The position numbers and the translations under genes are program-made. A stretch of DNA of 64,000 bases, taken from contig NC_077224.1 of assembly GCF_024763615.1 (NCBI RefSeq), positions 4,278,001-4,342,000 on the forward strand, written 5' to 3'. Shown in pieces: positions 22,202-33,392 of this stretch. Numbering within the stretch: the first letter of the stretch is position 1; the number at the start of each line of letters is the position of its first letter. Under the pieces are notes generated by a model that saw only the letters and a list, made by a program, of their open reading frames with translations, was not told the DNA's origin and did no database searches. Source of the stretch: Phlebotomus papatasi (taxonomy: Eukaryota > Arthropoda > Insecta > Diptera > Psychodidae).

Positions 22202-22769
22202 CAGGAGGCTTCCACAGCCTTCTATCAATAGTACCAATGTAATCCAGTACCGGTTCACAGAGCACCAATCTCCCGATTACATAGAGTCCGGAGGATTGTA
22301 CAAATGCCTCTTCTGCGAATTCAGGAGCCCAATCAAAGCTCATCTCGATTCTCATGCAATTACGCATAAAGTTGTACGATTCAATTGTAACTTTTGCTGG
22401 AAATTCTTCAACGTTGTCGAGGATCTGATGGCCCACATGTCCCAGGAGCATCCACCCAATGCAGATCGACGCAAACGGAAGGCTGACACGGAAGCTTCAG
22501 CTGAATCTTTCAATGAGGCCAAAAGACAAGCCACTGACGACACTGCAGAAGTTGAAGCATCCCCCTGTCCGCACTGCAAGGGAATATTTCTGGAGAAGGA
22601 TTTGCTAAAGAAGCACATGGAAGAACTTCACAAGGAATTCCTCGATAATTCCTCAAGTACTTCATATTTCAATTCCTTTCAATTATTTCTCACTCAGAGA
22701 GCCATATCTTCGTATGATTCTTACTTTCCACCAAAGCATCGCAAACGTTTCACAGTTCCATGGAAGTAA
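22202..22769 (+). CDS. Three-finger C2H2 protein, second exon
   Basis: After a 72-bp intron (22130-22201, GTAAGA...CGACAG) the frame runs through three fingers. They are CLFCEFRSPIKAHLDSH (C-X2-C-X12-H-X3-H), CNFCWKFFNVVEDLMAH (X4 between His) and, after a basic NADRRKRKAD stretch likely to be a nuclear signal, CPHCKGIFLEKDLLKKH (X4). A Ser/Phe-rich tail leads to TAA at 22767, and AATAAA is at 22781. With exon 1 the product is about 216 aa. Its phase (2) does not match the phase-1 entry of the exons at 10852 and 16322, which argues for a separate gene or a different splice path. The specific orthologue is not recognised. Confidence 0.75.
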
Positions 22770-23154
22770 AATTATTAATAAATAAAACAATATCATAAAT
22801 TATATGTTAAATTAAAAGATAAGGAAATAAATTATATATGTAATAAAAATTGTTTTAAGTGTTTTTCCGTTGGGATATAAATTTAAAAAAAATGGAAATT
22901 TGTGCCTAACTTCACAATAAAAAAATCGCCCACACGAATTCATGTCGAAATTTGACGAGTTTTTGGTGGGAAAAGGACTTCCGATTTTCCTTATTTTTCA
23001 CGCGTTTTTCCTTACAAAATTATTTACTAGAAGATACTAAAAGTCGGGCAATTAAAAAATAATCATACAGCTTCGTTAACCCTCTAACACAGGCCTGAGC
23101 TAAAAGAAAACCCGAAGTGAATTTGTTGGTGCCTAGTGGCATTCTTCGAAATGC
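22770..23154 (+). other. 3' UTR and intergenic
   Basis: Contains AATAAA at 22781 and AT-rich sequence. TTAACCCTCTAACACAGG near 23077 resembles the end of the CCCTTTAA family. No gene is seen. Confidence 0.5.
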
Positions 23155-23445
23155 CGCGAAAATTCACGTAGAGAAGGTTTTTTAATGTGAAAATTGTTTA
23201 ATTCCTTAGAGTTAAGTCATTTTCACAAGAAAATCCTTTTAATAATTTATTTGAATACAGTTATTTGGGTTAATTGTGAATAATTGTCGATATTACAACA
23301 CAAACATTAAAATGAAATTTTGAGCTGGGAGACTCACATTCTTTTGAGCTGTCCCAAAATTCAGGGTAGGTTTGAGAAAAATCCTTTTGTACAACACTAT
23401 TTTGATTAATAAGGAATGCAAAAGTACATATTACAAGAAGGGACA
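23155..23445. repeat. Dispersed repeat, inverted copy at 59625-59930
   Basis: About 290 bp here (CGCGAAAATTCACG ... ACAAGAAGGGACA) recurs in reverse complement at 59625-59930, with small indels. Shared blocks include TTTTGAGCTG, GTACAACACTATTTTG and AAGTACATATTACAAGAAGG. Confidence 0.85.
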
Positions 23446-23768
23446 ATTGGTCTAATAAAACATTTTTGGATTATAAATTTTCTGAAGCGCATTTTTGCGC
23501 AAAAATTACTTTATTATCGCGATATAATAGCAAATTACAAATTATTGTTTTTCTTAATACTGCACGTAATCTTTTTTAAATCAAAAATTTATTCGATTTG
23601 ATGATTTATTTTTTAAATTAAAATGACACGTGTTAATATTTTTTAAAAGAGAGATTTTAAATACCTTTAAAGTCAGGAAAATATGCCAATTAGTTGGAAA
23701 TAATTTTGCATCGACTGTACCATTAAATGAAAATCATATAGGCTCTAAATTTCATATGTTCTAACGGC

Positions 23769-24167
23769 GTTATCACACTTGCACATTAAAATTTTAATGT
23801 GATTCACATTAATTGTCGCTTGTGAGCGTCCAAATATGTTATTTATGTCTTTGAGTCACTTAATATTTGGGGTTTTTCTATTTATTGATAAAGAAGTGGA
23901 CTTGGCCTGCAAAAATAAGTTTAAATTTACCTAAAGCATAAATATTTTTCACATTAAAAAAATAAAGAGAAAATCGCATTAATTTTTCGCATTAATGCTA
24001 TAAATCAATTTATATTAAATTTTGCGGGCCAAGACTACCTTTTTATTAACAAATAGATCAAATTTTGAATATAAAATGATTCAAACACACAAATTACACA
24101 TTTGAACTCTCACCAGCGACAATTAATGTGAATCATATTAAAATTTTAATGTGCAAGTGTGATAACA
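23769..24167. mobile_element. ~400-bp MITE with long TIRs
   Basis: GTTATCACACTTGCACATTA at the left is matched by TAATGTGCAAGTGTGATAAC at the right. The complementarity extends about 60 bp and includes CACATTAATTGTCGCT/AGCGACAATTAATGTG. No open frame. Confidence 0.9.
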
Positions 24168-25516
24168 CAGTAAGTCTTTTAGTATTTAAATGAGTTTCCG
24201 AATTTTTTTCAATATTTCTCGATTTTATAGAATTCATGAAATGTTAAAATATCTTAAAAATTCTCAAGAATTTCTTTGGTCAATTTTCTGAAATAAGCGG
24301 ACAAGAATTCTTGGCAATGGAATTTTAATTTAGGTGTATTATAATTATATATATTTTTTTGTAAATGGATTCATAAGATACCCTATAGCCAACGGCCGCA
24401 GTGATTCCACTGGATTTCCAGCAGCCTTTTCTGCCATGTCCGCTGATTTTATCGCTAAAAATCCGCGTAAATTTCCGTTATGGAATTTGACGCTAAATTT
24501 CTTCCTAGCGTTCCATTTACGTTTGCGGAACTCTGTATAGGACCGTCTAATAAGAAATGTCCGCGACTTTCCATGGAATTTTCTCTGACGAATATTTCCA
24601 CGGCTTTTCATATGGATTATTAGCGTATAATCGGCAGTCATCCCTTTAAAAATTCTCTTTATTTCCACGAAATTCTCCGTGGAAATTTCCATGCAACGGC
24701 CTTAGAGGCTTCCGTGGTTAAATATTACGGAATTCCACGACTTTTCCAGTGGATTTTTTAAATATACTTTTCTTCAAGATAATTCCAAAAATTGATTAAA
24801 AATTTCGTGGAACTTTCATTGAGAATTTCCAGAAAAAAAACATCCACAAATATGGACGATCAGTGCCAATTGGCAGCATAGAACTTGGAGGATATTCATC
24901 TATCAGACGAACACGCAATAGTTCTACTTTTGAATTGAAAATATTGCTACCATATCGTTCATTTGAGTATGTCTAGCTCGCAAGAATTATAGCATTAGGG
25001 CGAAAAATAATTGCAGAATTTTCGCGCTTACTACCATGGAGTCTTGGCCGGAAAGATACCAGAAAATATACTCGGAATATTCAAAGGAAATTTTAAATCA
25101 ATTTCCAGGGAATGCTCTCAGATATGTTGCAAGAAAATTCCTCGGACTTTTTTTTCCAGGAAATCCACGCGAAAAAAAGCTGATAACTCCGCAGAATTCC
25201 AAGCGGAATATTAGCGTTTATTTCCACGGAATTTTCTGTTACTGTGAAACTTTGCGGCCGATCGGCTACAGGGGCGCCATTTTAATGCTGTCAAAAATTT
25301 TCGTCACCTTCTTTATTTACACCAGAGGCGTGCAAGAACCGTTGGAAACCGAATAAACGTCAAATGAAACATGTACGTCAATGGTCAAAACGCTAACAAA
25401 CTTATTTTGACGTTAATTCGGTTTCAACGGTTTTTGCACACCTCTGCGTCTTTATTGGTTTTTCGGGTTCTTTTTTTAACCGAGCAGTATTTGACATAAA
25501 CTGCAAAAAGTATCTA
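24168..25516. other. TTCCACGG-rich degenerate region
   Basis: Between about 24400 and 25250 the motif GGAAATTTCC/TTCCACGGAA recurs in both orientations. Related stretches occur at 34165-34445 and 35830-36020. Open frames on both strands (24345-24692, 25036-25356) follow from low stop density and do not match a family. A 25350-25440 inverted pair (GTTGGAAACCGAATAAACGTC against GACGTTAATTCGGTTTCAAC) resembles a tiny MITE and recurs near 14788. Confidence 0.45.
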
Positions 25517-25736
25517 CAGTAGACTCTCTCTCAATCGGGCGACAAATTTTGTTGACAATTTTCACGTTCAATTATGAAGCTAATTCAATCAAATTCGCTA
25601 TAGTTCTTCCTATTTTATCGTGATCCTTTATAATTGAGCGCTTTTTTGTGGAATTTACAAAGGCTTTGACGCCCAAATCTATTGATAAACCGGATGACAT
25701 TTTGCCCCAAATGCTCATTTGAGAGAGAGTCTACTG
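25517..25736. mobile_element. Pogo-like MITE, CTCTCTCAATCGG subfamily
   Basis: TA-CAGTAGACTCTCTCTCAATCGG ... TTTGAGAGAGAGTCTACTG-TA, 220 bp, with the subfamily interior (ATTTTATCGTGATC, GACGCCCAAATCT). Confidence 0.9.
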
Positions 25737-26052
25737 TACCGCATAATCAGATTGGTTTTGCTGAAATTTGTCTAAAATGTACGGAAAGTGTTATATTTTG
25801 TCCAAAAAGGCTTGTATTCTGCCAATGATTACCCCCTTGACATTGACAGTCCGTTAGTAAATTTAAATTTAAACGTAGACATCCCGTAGAAAAATGAAAT
25901 AAGTATATTACGCGTATAATATGGTCAGTGTAATTAAAGAGAAGTTTGCTACCTGTCAGGCAAAATTGTACTGATCCGGGAGCGGAAAGAGAACAGACGG
26001 AATAAATCCGGCAGGATAGTCCAGTAACTTGTGTTCCAGTGGTCCAGTGATA

Positions 26053-26115
26053 ATGAATACATGTGTACCAACACCTCTAGAAGACACCAACGGCGATAAC
26101 AGATGGATATCAATT
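26053..26115 (+). CDS. Paf-AHalpha: PAF-AH Ib alpha subunit, exon 1
   Basis: ATG at 26053 opens a 21-codon exon ending GDNRWISI before GTAATT (26116). The end matches the family pattern GDDRWMSQ followed by H-x-RFV, which resumes exactly at 26223 in phase 0. The start was chosen on this match and because the resulting length (224 aa) fits the family. Confidence 0.85.
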
Positions 26116-26222
26116 GTAATTATCACCGCATTCACTTGACTAAAAGCCCACCCTTTTGGATTGGGCCAGGTTGGAATTTTCTCATTTGGATTAATATTTG
26201 TCTTTTTCTTTGTTTTATGCAG

Positions 26223-26834
26223 CACAAGAGATTCGTGTCGGAGCTTCGGGACAAGGATCCTGAGGTGATTTTTATTGGGGATTGCATCCTGGAGGGATTG
26301 CAATTTACAGAAATGTGGAATGAGTGCTTTGCCCCGATGCATTGCCTCAATTTCAGCATCCGGGATGACCGGACAGAGAATACACTGTGGAGGATTCACA
26401 ATGGTGTCTTAGACAATGTGCGGGCGCGTATTGTGGTGGTGCACGTGGGCACTAATAATGTAGATAATACACCCGAGGAGACGGCCGAGGGCATCGTGAC
26501 GCTCGTCAGGGCGATTCGCGAGAAGCTTCCGGAGGCCTATATTGTGCTGCCAACACTCCTACCTCGTGGGCATATGCCCAATAAGTTGCGCGAAAAGAAT
26601 GGGCAGGTCAATAGGCTGGTGGCTGGATTGTGCTCGGGCATGCCCAGGGTGCAGACTGTGTCAATTGAGAAGGGTCTCGTGCAATCTGACGGCACTATCA
26701 GTCACCATGACATGTATGACTACCTGAATCTCACCAATGCCGGCTGCAAGAAAGCCTTCGAGCCCGTCTACGAGCTACTCCACCAAATACTCACGGAAAA
26801 TGAACCCGAGAAGGATCTCACTCCATCCGAATGA
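26223..26834 (+). CDS. Paf-AHalpha: PAF-AH Ib alpha subunit, exon 2 (probably non-catalytic)
   Basis: Family: SGNH/GDSL-fold alpha subunit of intracellular PAF acetylhydrolase Ib, which in animals binds Lis1 and in mammals removes the acetyl group of platelet-activating factor. The exon follows a 107-bp intron and encodes residues 22-224. The fold landmarks are present: DPEVIFIGD at the nucleophile elbow, VGTNN (97-100), LLPRG (133-137) and SDGTISHHDMYDYLN (176-190). However, the nucleophile Ser is Cys42 (GDC), the catalytic His is Asn190, and the position of the oxyanion Gly in mammalian enzymes is Asp69; Asp187 is kept. From memory, the Drosophila orthologue also lacks two triad residues and is inactive, so a scaffold or Lis1-binding role is inferred. 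TGA is at 26832-26834. Confidence 0.93.
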   Translation, partial: HKRFVSELRDKDPEVIFIGDCILEGLQFTEMWNECFAPMHCLNFSIRDDRTENTLWRIHNGVLDNVRARIVVVHVGTNNVDNTPEETAEGIVTLVRAIREKLPEAYIVLPTLLPRGHMPNKLREKNGQVNRLVAGLCSGMPRVQTVSIEKGLVQSDGTISHHDMYDYLNLTNAGCKKAFEPVYELLHQILTENEPEKDLTPSE

Positions 26835-27580
26835 ATTCTCCCGGATCTTCCACTTGGATCACCCATCCTGCGCATTCCTCCTCTCTCTCTCTGGCACAAA
26901 TACTCCTTTGTCCACTTGCTGAGTCAAATTGCATTTCAATCCCATTTCTGCACTCACCCTCAACTTCCCATTGCACATCCCTTTCATCGTTTTTTTTTGT
27001 CCCTTAAGTACTTAGTAATTTATGAAAAATAAGAAAACTGTTAGAGAAAATCCAAGCTTAAAAAATTCCATTTTGCTTAATTACACTGTAATAACAAGAA
27101 AAAAAGAATTACTTTTATACCTCTTCAACATTCTTCCAATTTCTAATTCATAATTGAGAAAAAAAGCAAAACACAAAAAAAAGTTAAAAGAATTCCTGTA
27201 TTTTTTGAAGATAAAAGAAATATTTTTGAATGGAACCCACAGAAAAGGGAATTGGAAGTAGAATTGAAGAAGTATAAAAAAAAATATTATGGAAAAAAAT
27301 ATTGTGATGTATTTGTATTAAATTATCAAAATAAATTATGGAGGTAAAAATTAATACAGATGAATAATTTGCAAATAAAACTTTTTCTACACTTTTCATT
27401 GCATTTTCACGCTATTTTTTTCTCTTTTTAATGTTGTATCAGAGGTTATTCTATAAGTTTGTAGGGATCCTGAAGATAAACTTCAACAGTTAGCGTTTTC
27501 TTAATCAAGGATGTAGGCTTCATTATCCTCTCAATTATCTTCATAATTTCCCTATAAGATTTTCGAACTGTCCCACTTTA
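26835..27580 (+). other. 3' UTR of the PAF-AH alpha gene and spacer
   Basis: A pyrimidine-rich start (CTCCTCTCTCTCTCTGG) is followed by AT-rich sequence with AATAAA near 27329 and 27372. A poly(A) site near 27390 is plausible. No further gene appears before the tandem array. Confidence 0.55.
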
Positions 27581-27589
27581 AAGCAGTAA

Positions 27590-28990
27590 TGGTCAAAATT
27601 CCGCAAAGCAAAACCCGCCAAAATCCTGAAAGTTAAAGTTCCGAAAAGCAAAACCCGTCAAAATCCTGAAAGTCAAAATTCCGAAAAGCAAAACCCGCCA
27701 AAATCCTAAAAGTCAAAATTCCGAAAAGCAAAACCCGAAATGCAAAATCTCACAAAGCTAAAATATCGAAATACAAAATTACGAAAAGAAAAAATCACGA
27801 GGAGACAAAATCCCGAATGGGTCGAAAGGTTAAAAAACCGAAATTCAAAATCAACGAAGATAAAATTAAATTAATTAGAATTTGCAATAATCCTAAAAAG
27901 CCAAAATTCAGAAAAGAAAAAAAATCACGAAAGCCAAAATTCCGAAAAGCCTAAATACCACATAAGTCAAAATACCGAAAAATCGCAATCCGGAATGGAT
28001 CAAAATAGCAAAAAGCCAAAATACTGAATGGGACAAAATTCCTGAGAAGCGAGGAGCCCGAATGGACCAAAATCTCGAAAAAGCTAAAATCCCGAAAAGC
28101 CAAAATCCCGAAAAGGCCAAAAACCCGAAAAGCTAAAATCCCAAATGAGTCAAAAGCCAAAATACCGAAAAGCCAAAATCCCAAATGGGCCAAAAGCCAA
28201 AATACCGAAAAGGTCAAAATACAGAAAAGCCGAAATCCGGAATGCATCGAAATCCCAGAAAGCCAAAATACTGAATGGGACAAAATCCTGAGAAGCGAGG
28301 AGCCTGAATGGACCAAAATCTCGAAAAGCTAAAATCCCGAAAAGGCCAAAATCCCGAAAAACCAGAATCCCAAATGGGTCAAAAGCCAGAATACCGAGTA
28401 AGTTAAAATATCGAAAAGCCGAAATCCGGAATGGATCAAAATTCCAAAAAACCAAAATATCGAAAGGAACAAAATCATGAGAAGCGAGGATCGCGACTGG
28501 ACCAAAATCTCGAAAATCCAAAATCCCGAAAAGGTCAAAATCCCGAAAAGCCAAAATCCCAAATGGGCCAAAAACCAAAATACCGAAAAGGTCAAAATAC
28601 AGAAAAGCCGAAATCCGGAATAGATCAAAATTCCAAAAAACCAAAATACCGAATGGACCAAAATCTCGAAAAGCCAAAATTCTGAAAAGGCTAAAATCCC
28701 GAAAAGGCCAAAAACCCGAAAAGTCAAAATATCGAGTGGGCAAAACCCTGAGAAGCAAGGATCCCAAATGGATCAAAATTCCGAGAAGTCAAAATCCCAA
28801 CAAACCAAAATCCCGAAATGGTAAAAATTCCAAAATTTCCAGATATTTAAAAATTTAAATAGTAATGATACTTTTAAGAATTCGGGATTTTGAATTTAAA
28901 GATTTTGGCTTTTCCGAATTTTGACTCATTCCGTATTTCGACCCATTCGAGATTTTGACCATTCTGGACTTCTACCTATTCGGGATTTTG
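27590..28990. repeat. Degenerate tandem array, CCGAAAAGCCAAAATC unit
   Basis: Imperfect units such as CCGAAAAGCCAAAATCCC and GAATGGACCAAAATCTCG alternate over 1.4 kb. Near 28850 the sense flips and the last ~130 bp carry the complementary form (GGGATTTTGACC). Low stop density yields long Phe/Ile/Leu-rich frames on the - strand; these are not genes. The same family in the complementary sense forms the array at 43830-44900. Confidence 0.9.
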
Positions 28991-29843
28991 ACCGAGAGCC
29001 TTTTAAAGGCCTTTGATTTTTCACTAGAAAAAAAAACTTCAAGGTAATGTTACTACTCAAACTCAAACAGTTATTATAGTCGTCTTTTTTTCAACTTGTG
29101 ACCGTCCTGGAGCTTAAACGGTAAAAGATATCAACTTCCAGTCTTCAATGACCCCTAATAAAAAAATAATATCTTCAGACGTTTCTCAACTTCAGATCGA
29201 CCTCAAATTTTAGTATGTTATAGCTGGGTCTAAGAGCTTTCAATCGATACCAAACCTAACCCCCTCGGACCCCCCTGACCCGAGCTAGATGGTGTCAAAA
29301 ATTCAATTTTCAAATGGTCATATCTCCGCTTCTAGTTATCAGATTTGGAAAAAATTCGGTGTTTTGGAAAGCTCTCGTGGAATTCTACAAATCTTGTGAC
29401 ACCCCAACTTCATCCGATTAAATCTAAGGATCGAAAAATCGATTTTCGATTAATCGATCGCGAATATTTCGAAAACTAGACGATGCTTTTTCTTTAAATT
29501 TTAGTATGTTGTAACTGAGATCGAGACCTTTCCAACGGTGGGTCGCACTACTCCCTCGATGTTCCCTGACCCGAGCTATAACCAAAAATGTCTTGCCCGG
29601 ACTGCATTTTTTGTGTTTATGAAGGGATTTCGATGAAATTTTAGCTTGTACTGTATCTGAGAGCAAGGTATTTCTAATAATAGGTCCCATCCGTCTCTAC
29701 CCTAACCCACTGTACCCCGACCCTTACTATACCCATATGGACCGGATTCTATCACTTATGTTTATTCACCGAATTCAATGAACTTTTCTTTCTTTTGATG
29801 ACCTTCCCCACTCAGACTATTTAAAATAAAAAATGACCAGTCT
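28991..29843. other. Spacer with dispersed-repeat fragments
   Basis: Contains a dispersed motif copy at 29117-29155 (CGGTAAAAGATATCAACTTC). Two related segments, 29210-29290 and 29500-29580, share TTTTAGTATGTTATAGCTG/TTTTAGTATGTTGTAACTG and CCCTGACCCGAGCTA, a degenerate tandem pair of about 290 bp. No gene. Confidence 0.5.
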
Positions 29844-30152
29844 TAAGCCCAGATAAGCTTATGGTAGCTGAGATTCTTTACAGGTGACCTCGGAATGCGT
29901 ACAACTCGGGGTGCTTGCAACTCGGAATACGTGAAAGTTCGATTGTGAGTTGAATTTTGGGGGTAAAAAATCGCGTCGAGCCAATTTTATTTATTTCGAC
30001 CAACAAGAACAGTTCACCTGATGCGATTCTTTACTCCAAAATTCAACTCTCAATAGAATTTTTGCGTATTCCAAGTTGCAAGCACTCCGAGTTGCACGCA
30101 TTCCGAGGTCACCTGTAAAGAATCTCAGCTACCATAAGTTTATCTGGGCTTA
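29844..30152. mobile_element. ~310-bp foldback MITE with ~115-bp arms
   Basis: AAGCCCAGATAAGCTTATGG ... GAATGCGT on the left is mirrored by ACGCATTCCGAGG ... CATAAGTTTATCTGGGCTT on the right. The arms cover most of the element, with a ~75-bp centre. Highly hairpin-prone; no coding. Confidence 0.9.
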
Positions 30153-30289
30153 TCACTGGTTTTTTCTTTCGTTGGCCTTCTGCATTCAGAATATTTAAAA
30201 AAGAAAACGCGTCGTGCGATTTTATTCCTTTTTGGGTATGTTTTTAGAGATTACCCATGTGGACATTTTGTCCTTAGACGAAAATACCA

Positions 30290-30560
30290 TTGAATGATTC
30301 GTAATAATGGTTTTTCAAGGGTAAAGGTTAAAAAAGGCTCTAGAGAGCGCATTTATAAACGAATGGGGTCAAGTTTGGGCTCGTTGGAAAGGTCTTGGAA
30401 TTTTCGACAAAACTGAATCGGTTCCAATCGGTTTTGGACCGATAAATACTTTGTCCGAAAATAATTTTTATTATTCTTTAAACTATTTTGTGGAATCTAT
30501 TGACTGATTTATGATTTGGTTTAAATCGATTCAGAACCGGTAAACGGTAAATGATGCGAA
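30290..30560. repeat. Dispersed AATCGGTTCC repeat, inverted copy at 48050-48430
   Basis: The GGTCTTGGAATTTTCGACAAAACTGAATCGGTTCC stretch at about 30390-30425 matches the reverse complement of 48320-48355, and the flanking TTGACCCCATTC/CTCTAGAGAG parts also correspond. Confidence 0.65.
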
Positions 30561-33298
30561 AGTAACTTTTGCGGTATAGCATCTAAGTCACGAGTTCGAG
30601 CATTTCGCAAAGCCTGGGACACTTTGCCACCCCTTTTATTTATAGCTTTCTTTCCTTTTTTTATGTGGATTATTAGCAATCCCACAGAGGACCAAGTATA
30701 GTATTATTATTATTATTAATTAATTAATTAATTAATTCTTTATTGTACGTGGGCCTTTATTATTTATTCTTAGTCTGTTCGTGTTGTCAGCACAAATTAA
30801 ACAATTTTATGATTGATCTGTACCGGTTTTAGCACAAGCTTTTCCTTTTTGTAATTGAACTGTACGTATCTTCGGCACAATGTAAACCGTTTTATGCTTG
30901 AGCTGTGCAGATTTTATGCACAATATTTACCTTTTATACTAAAGCAGTGCGAGTTTTATGCACACTCTGAACCATCTTATCCTTGTGCTATGCGGGTTTT
31001 ATATTGACTTAAAATTTTAAAGTATTTTTATTTAATTTCAACACTAAATCTTGCAAAAATATAAGGGTAAAAAGCTTTTTGAGAGTTAAAGGGGCGCCCC
31101 AGAAAGTCTGAGGGAATTAAAAAACTTTTTTTCAATGTGAAATTTTGAAAGATTAAAAGACATGATGCATTTCAAGAATTAGAGAGGCGCTCAACTGTCT
31201 CTGAGTCTTTTTTATTACAATATTTTTTAGTTCAACATGTCAAAAGGCTCGCGCCCTGGGCGGCCCGGCCCTACCGCACCCCACTAGGTACGCTACCTGC
31301 TTAAAGATCTACTTCTTCAGAGATCTTAGAAACAGCTCCTTTAAATAGAAAAAAACCACTTTCCATCTTCATAATTATTTACTGAATAGAATATGTACAT
31401 TTACAGTGAATCTTACAAAATATTCCACATTGTAAATTCTAAAATAATTTTAAAATATTCTAAATTGATAATTACAGAAGTTGTTTTTATTAAAAAAAAA
31501 ATTACTGTTTTCGGGCATTTTGAGAAAAAGGCACTGCAATTACTTTCTTTTGAGGATATCTTTTTTTTTAATTTTTCAAAATCGTGCCCTTTCAAATTTA
31601 CTGTTGAGTTTTTCGATACATTTTTTTTTCATTTTAAATTAAATTTAATGATATTTAGATATTTTTTTTCACTGATATTGATAAATTATTGTTTTACTTT
31701 TTACAAATATATTTCTTTCATAATAGTTTCACGATAAAATTCTCATAAAAATACCTAAGTCGGAATGTTTTATTAAAAATTGTGATAAAATGCTTGAAAC
31801 CTTGAAACTTTCAATTTTATGATTTTTTTATCCTATATTCTTTCTTTCCTTTTACTCTTCTTCGTTATTAATAGGCTCTGAAAAAATGCAAGTATATAAA
31901 AATATATTTTTTTCATTTTTTCTTTCACAAAACTGTCATCATCCTCTTTCTTTTTTTTTTGTAAATTTCTCTTTTTAACTAATTAATAAATGCAATTAAT
32001 AGTAAAAAAAAGATGTAAAAATGTTCAGCATCGATAGAGCACCATATTTTATTATGGTTAAATAAAATTATATCATAATAATTTATTAAGAATATAAAGA
32101 GTTAAATCGCAACTATGGAGATTGATTAAAAAAAACAGGTAAATAAAATATTGAAAAGACAAAGGTAAATGAGCTTATTTTGAAGGAAAAAGTATTATTT
32201 ATAGTAACTTTAATTTTCTTTTCATGAAAGAAAATAAAATATCTTCTTCTATTTCTTCCTCCAAATCTTAAATATTAGTCAGTTTGTAAAAACAAAAATA
32301 ATTGAAAAAATATCAGTTTTGTTTATTTTCAGTAGTTCGTCTCGAATTATCAGTTGTTTTTTCTTTATTAAATTATTTATTATCTATGAAAAAAAATTAT
32401 GTTCACGGTTAATATTTCTATTAATATTCACGACGTAAGACTTTCAAAGAAAAGGACAAAGAATATCTAATTGCAAAATTGAAAAAATATTTATTTATTT
32501 ATTTATTTTTTAAAAAAAAACTTTCTCCTGCCGTCATTTATTAGTTGTATTACATTAAAACACAGCACAACTCATGAATTGTAAAAAAAATGTCATAATC
32601 TAAAATATTATATTAAAAATAAATTTTAAGTAATATACACCTAAGTACCAAATAATATTTATAAAATGTTTTTGGAAAATAATTTTCACTTTTTTTCTGT
32701 CGAAACAAATTTTTAAAACTTTCTTTTTTTCACTCAAAAAAATGCTTCTAAATCTGGTTTATTTTTTCATTTTTCTCATTTTCTTTTTTTTTCTTTTTCA
32801 TTTTCGTCTTATTCTTTAAAATTATTGAGGCACTGATTTTCTTTATTTATTTTTTTCTTTTAAATATTTTTCAAACCGTCGGCACATTTCTCTATTTATT
32901 GCTCTACTTCTTTACGGGGTTTAACAGCTGCCTATTATATTTTTTTTACAATTTAAAAAAAAGAAAAGAATAAAACATAAAAAATGGATAATGATTTTTT
33001 TTAAAAGCCACATGATAGGACAATTAAAATTTGTTGCATTTTAAAAAGCACCCACGGGAAATGATTTACTTTTTTTTGCAAATTTTACTTCCAGAAACCA
33101 CATAAATTATTTTTTTTAAAACACATAATGCACAAAGAATTAAAAAAAGAGAAAATTCCTGAAGGCGACAGAGATTTAGTTTTTTTCTGTGATTTTCGAA
33201 CTGGCTAAAATTACGATGTCCAGAATTAATAAAGAGAAAAATGTCTCTTGTTTTTTTTTAAGATTAAAACAAAAACAACTTAAAAAAAAAGGATTTTG
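30561..33298 (-). other. 3' flank and probable 3' UTR of rok
   Basis: Very AT-rich, with T- and A-runs. - strand AATAAA signals (TTTATT on +) occur at 32895 and several places to about 31850, so the rok transcript may end in this interval. A TTAA microsatellite-like run lies at 30710-30737. No separate gene is seen; the frame at 31393-31737 is low complexity. Confidence 0.5.
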
Positions 33299-33392
33299 TT
33301 ATGGTTGCTTCAATGACGAATTAGCTGGAAGAGTTGCTGATCTTTGTACATTAGTTGCGGCATATGGTTTGTAGTTGGAACGTGTCGACTGG
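33299..33392 (-). CDS. rok: rok exon 11 (C-terminus, stop)
   Basis: After AAATCATAG the frame completes Ser and reads QSTRSNYKPYAATNVQRSAT followed by LPANSSLKQP and TAA at 33301-33299. The end resembles the C-terminus of Drosophila Rok as I recall it. This small exon was found by frame continuity. Confidence 0.9.

Noticed and set aside
28150..28776. 208-codon Phe/Ile-rich - strand frame
   Set aside because: It arises from a degenerate tandem array with low stop density; overlapping frames on both strands are equally open.
30586..30640. tRNA-like B box (GAGTTCGAGC)
   Set aside because: Only a partial match and no paired A box; could be an old SINE but not supportable.
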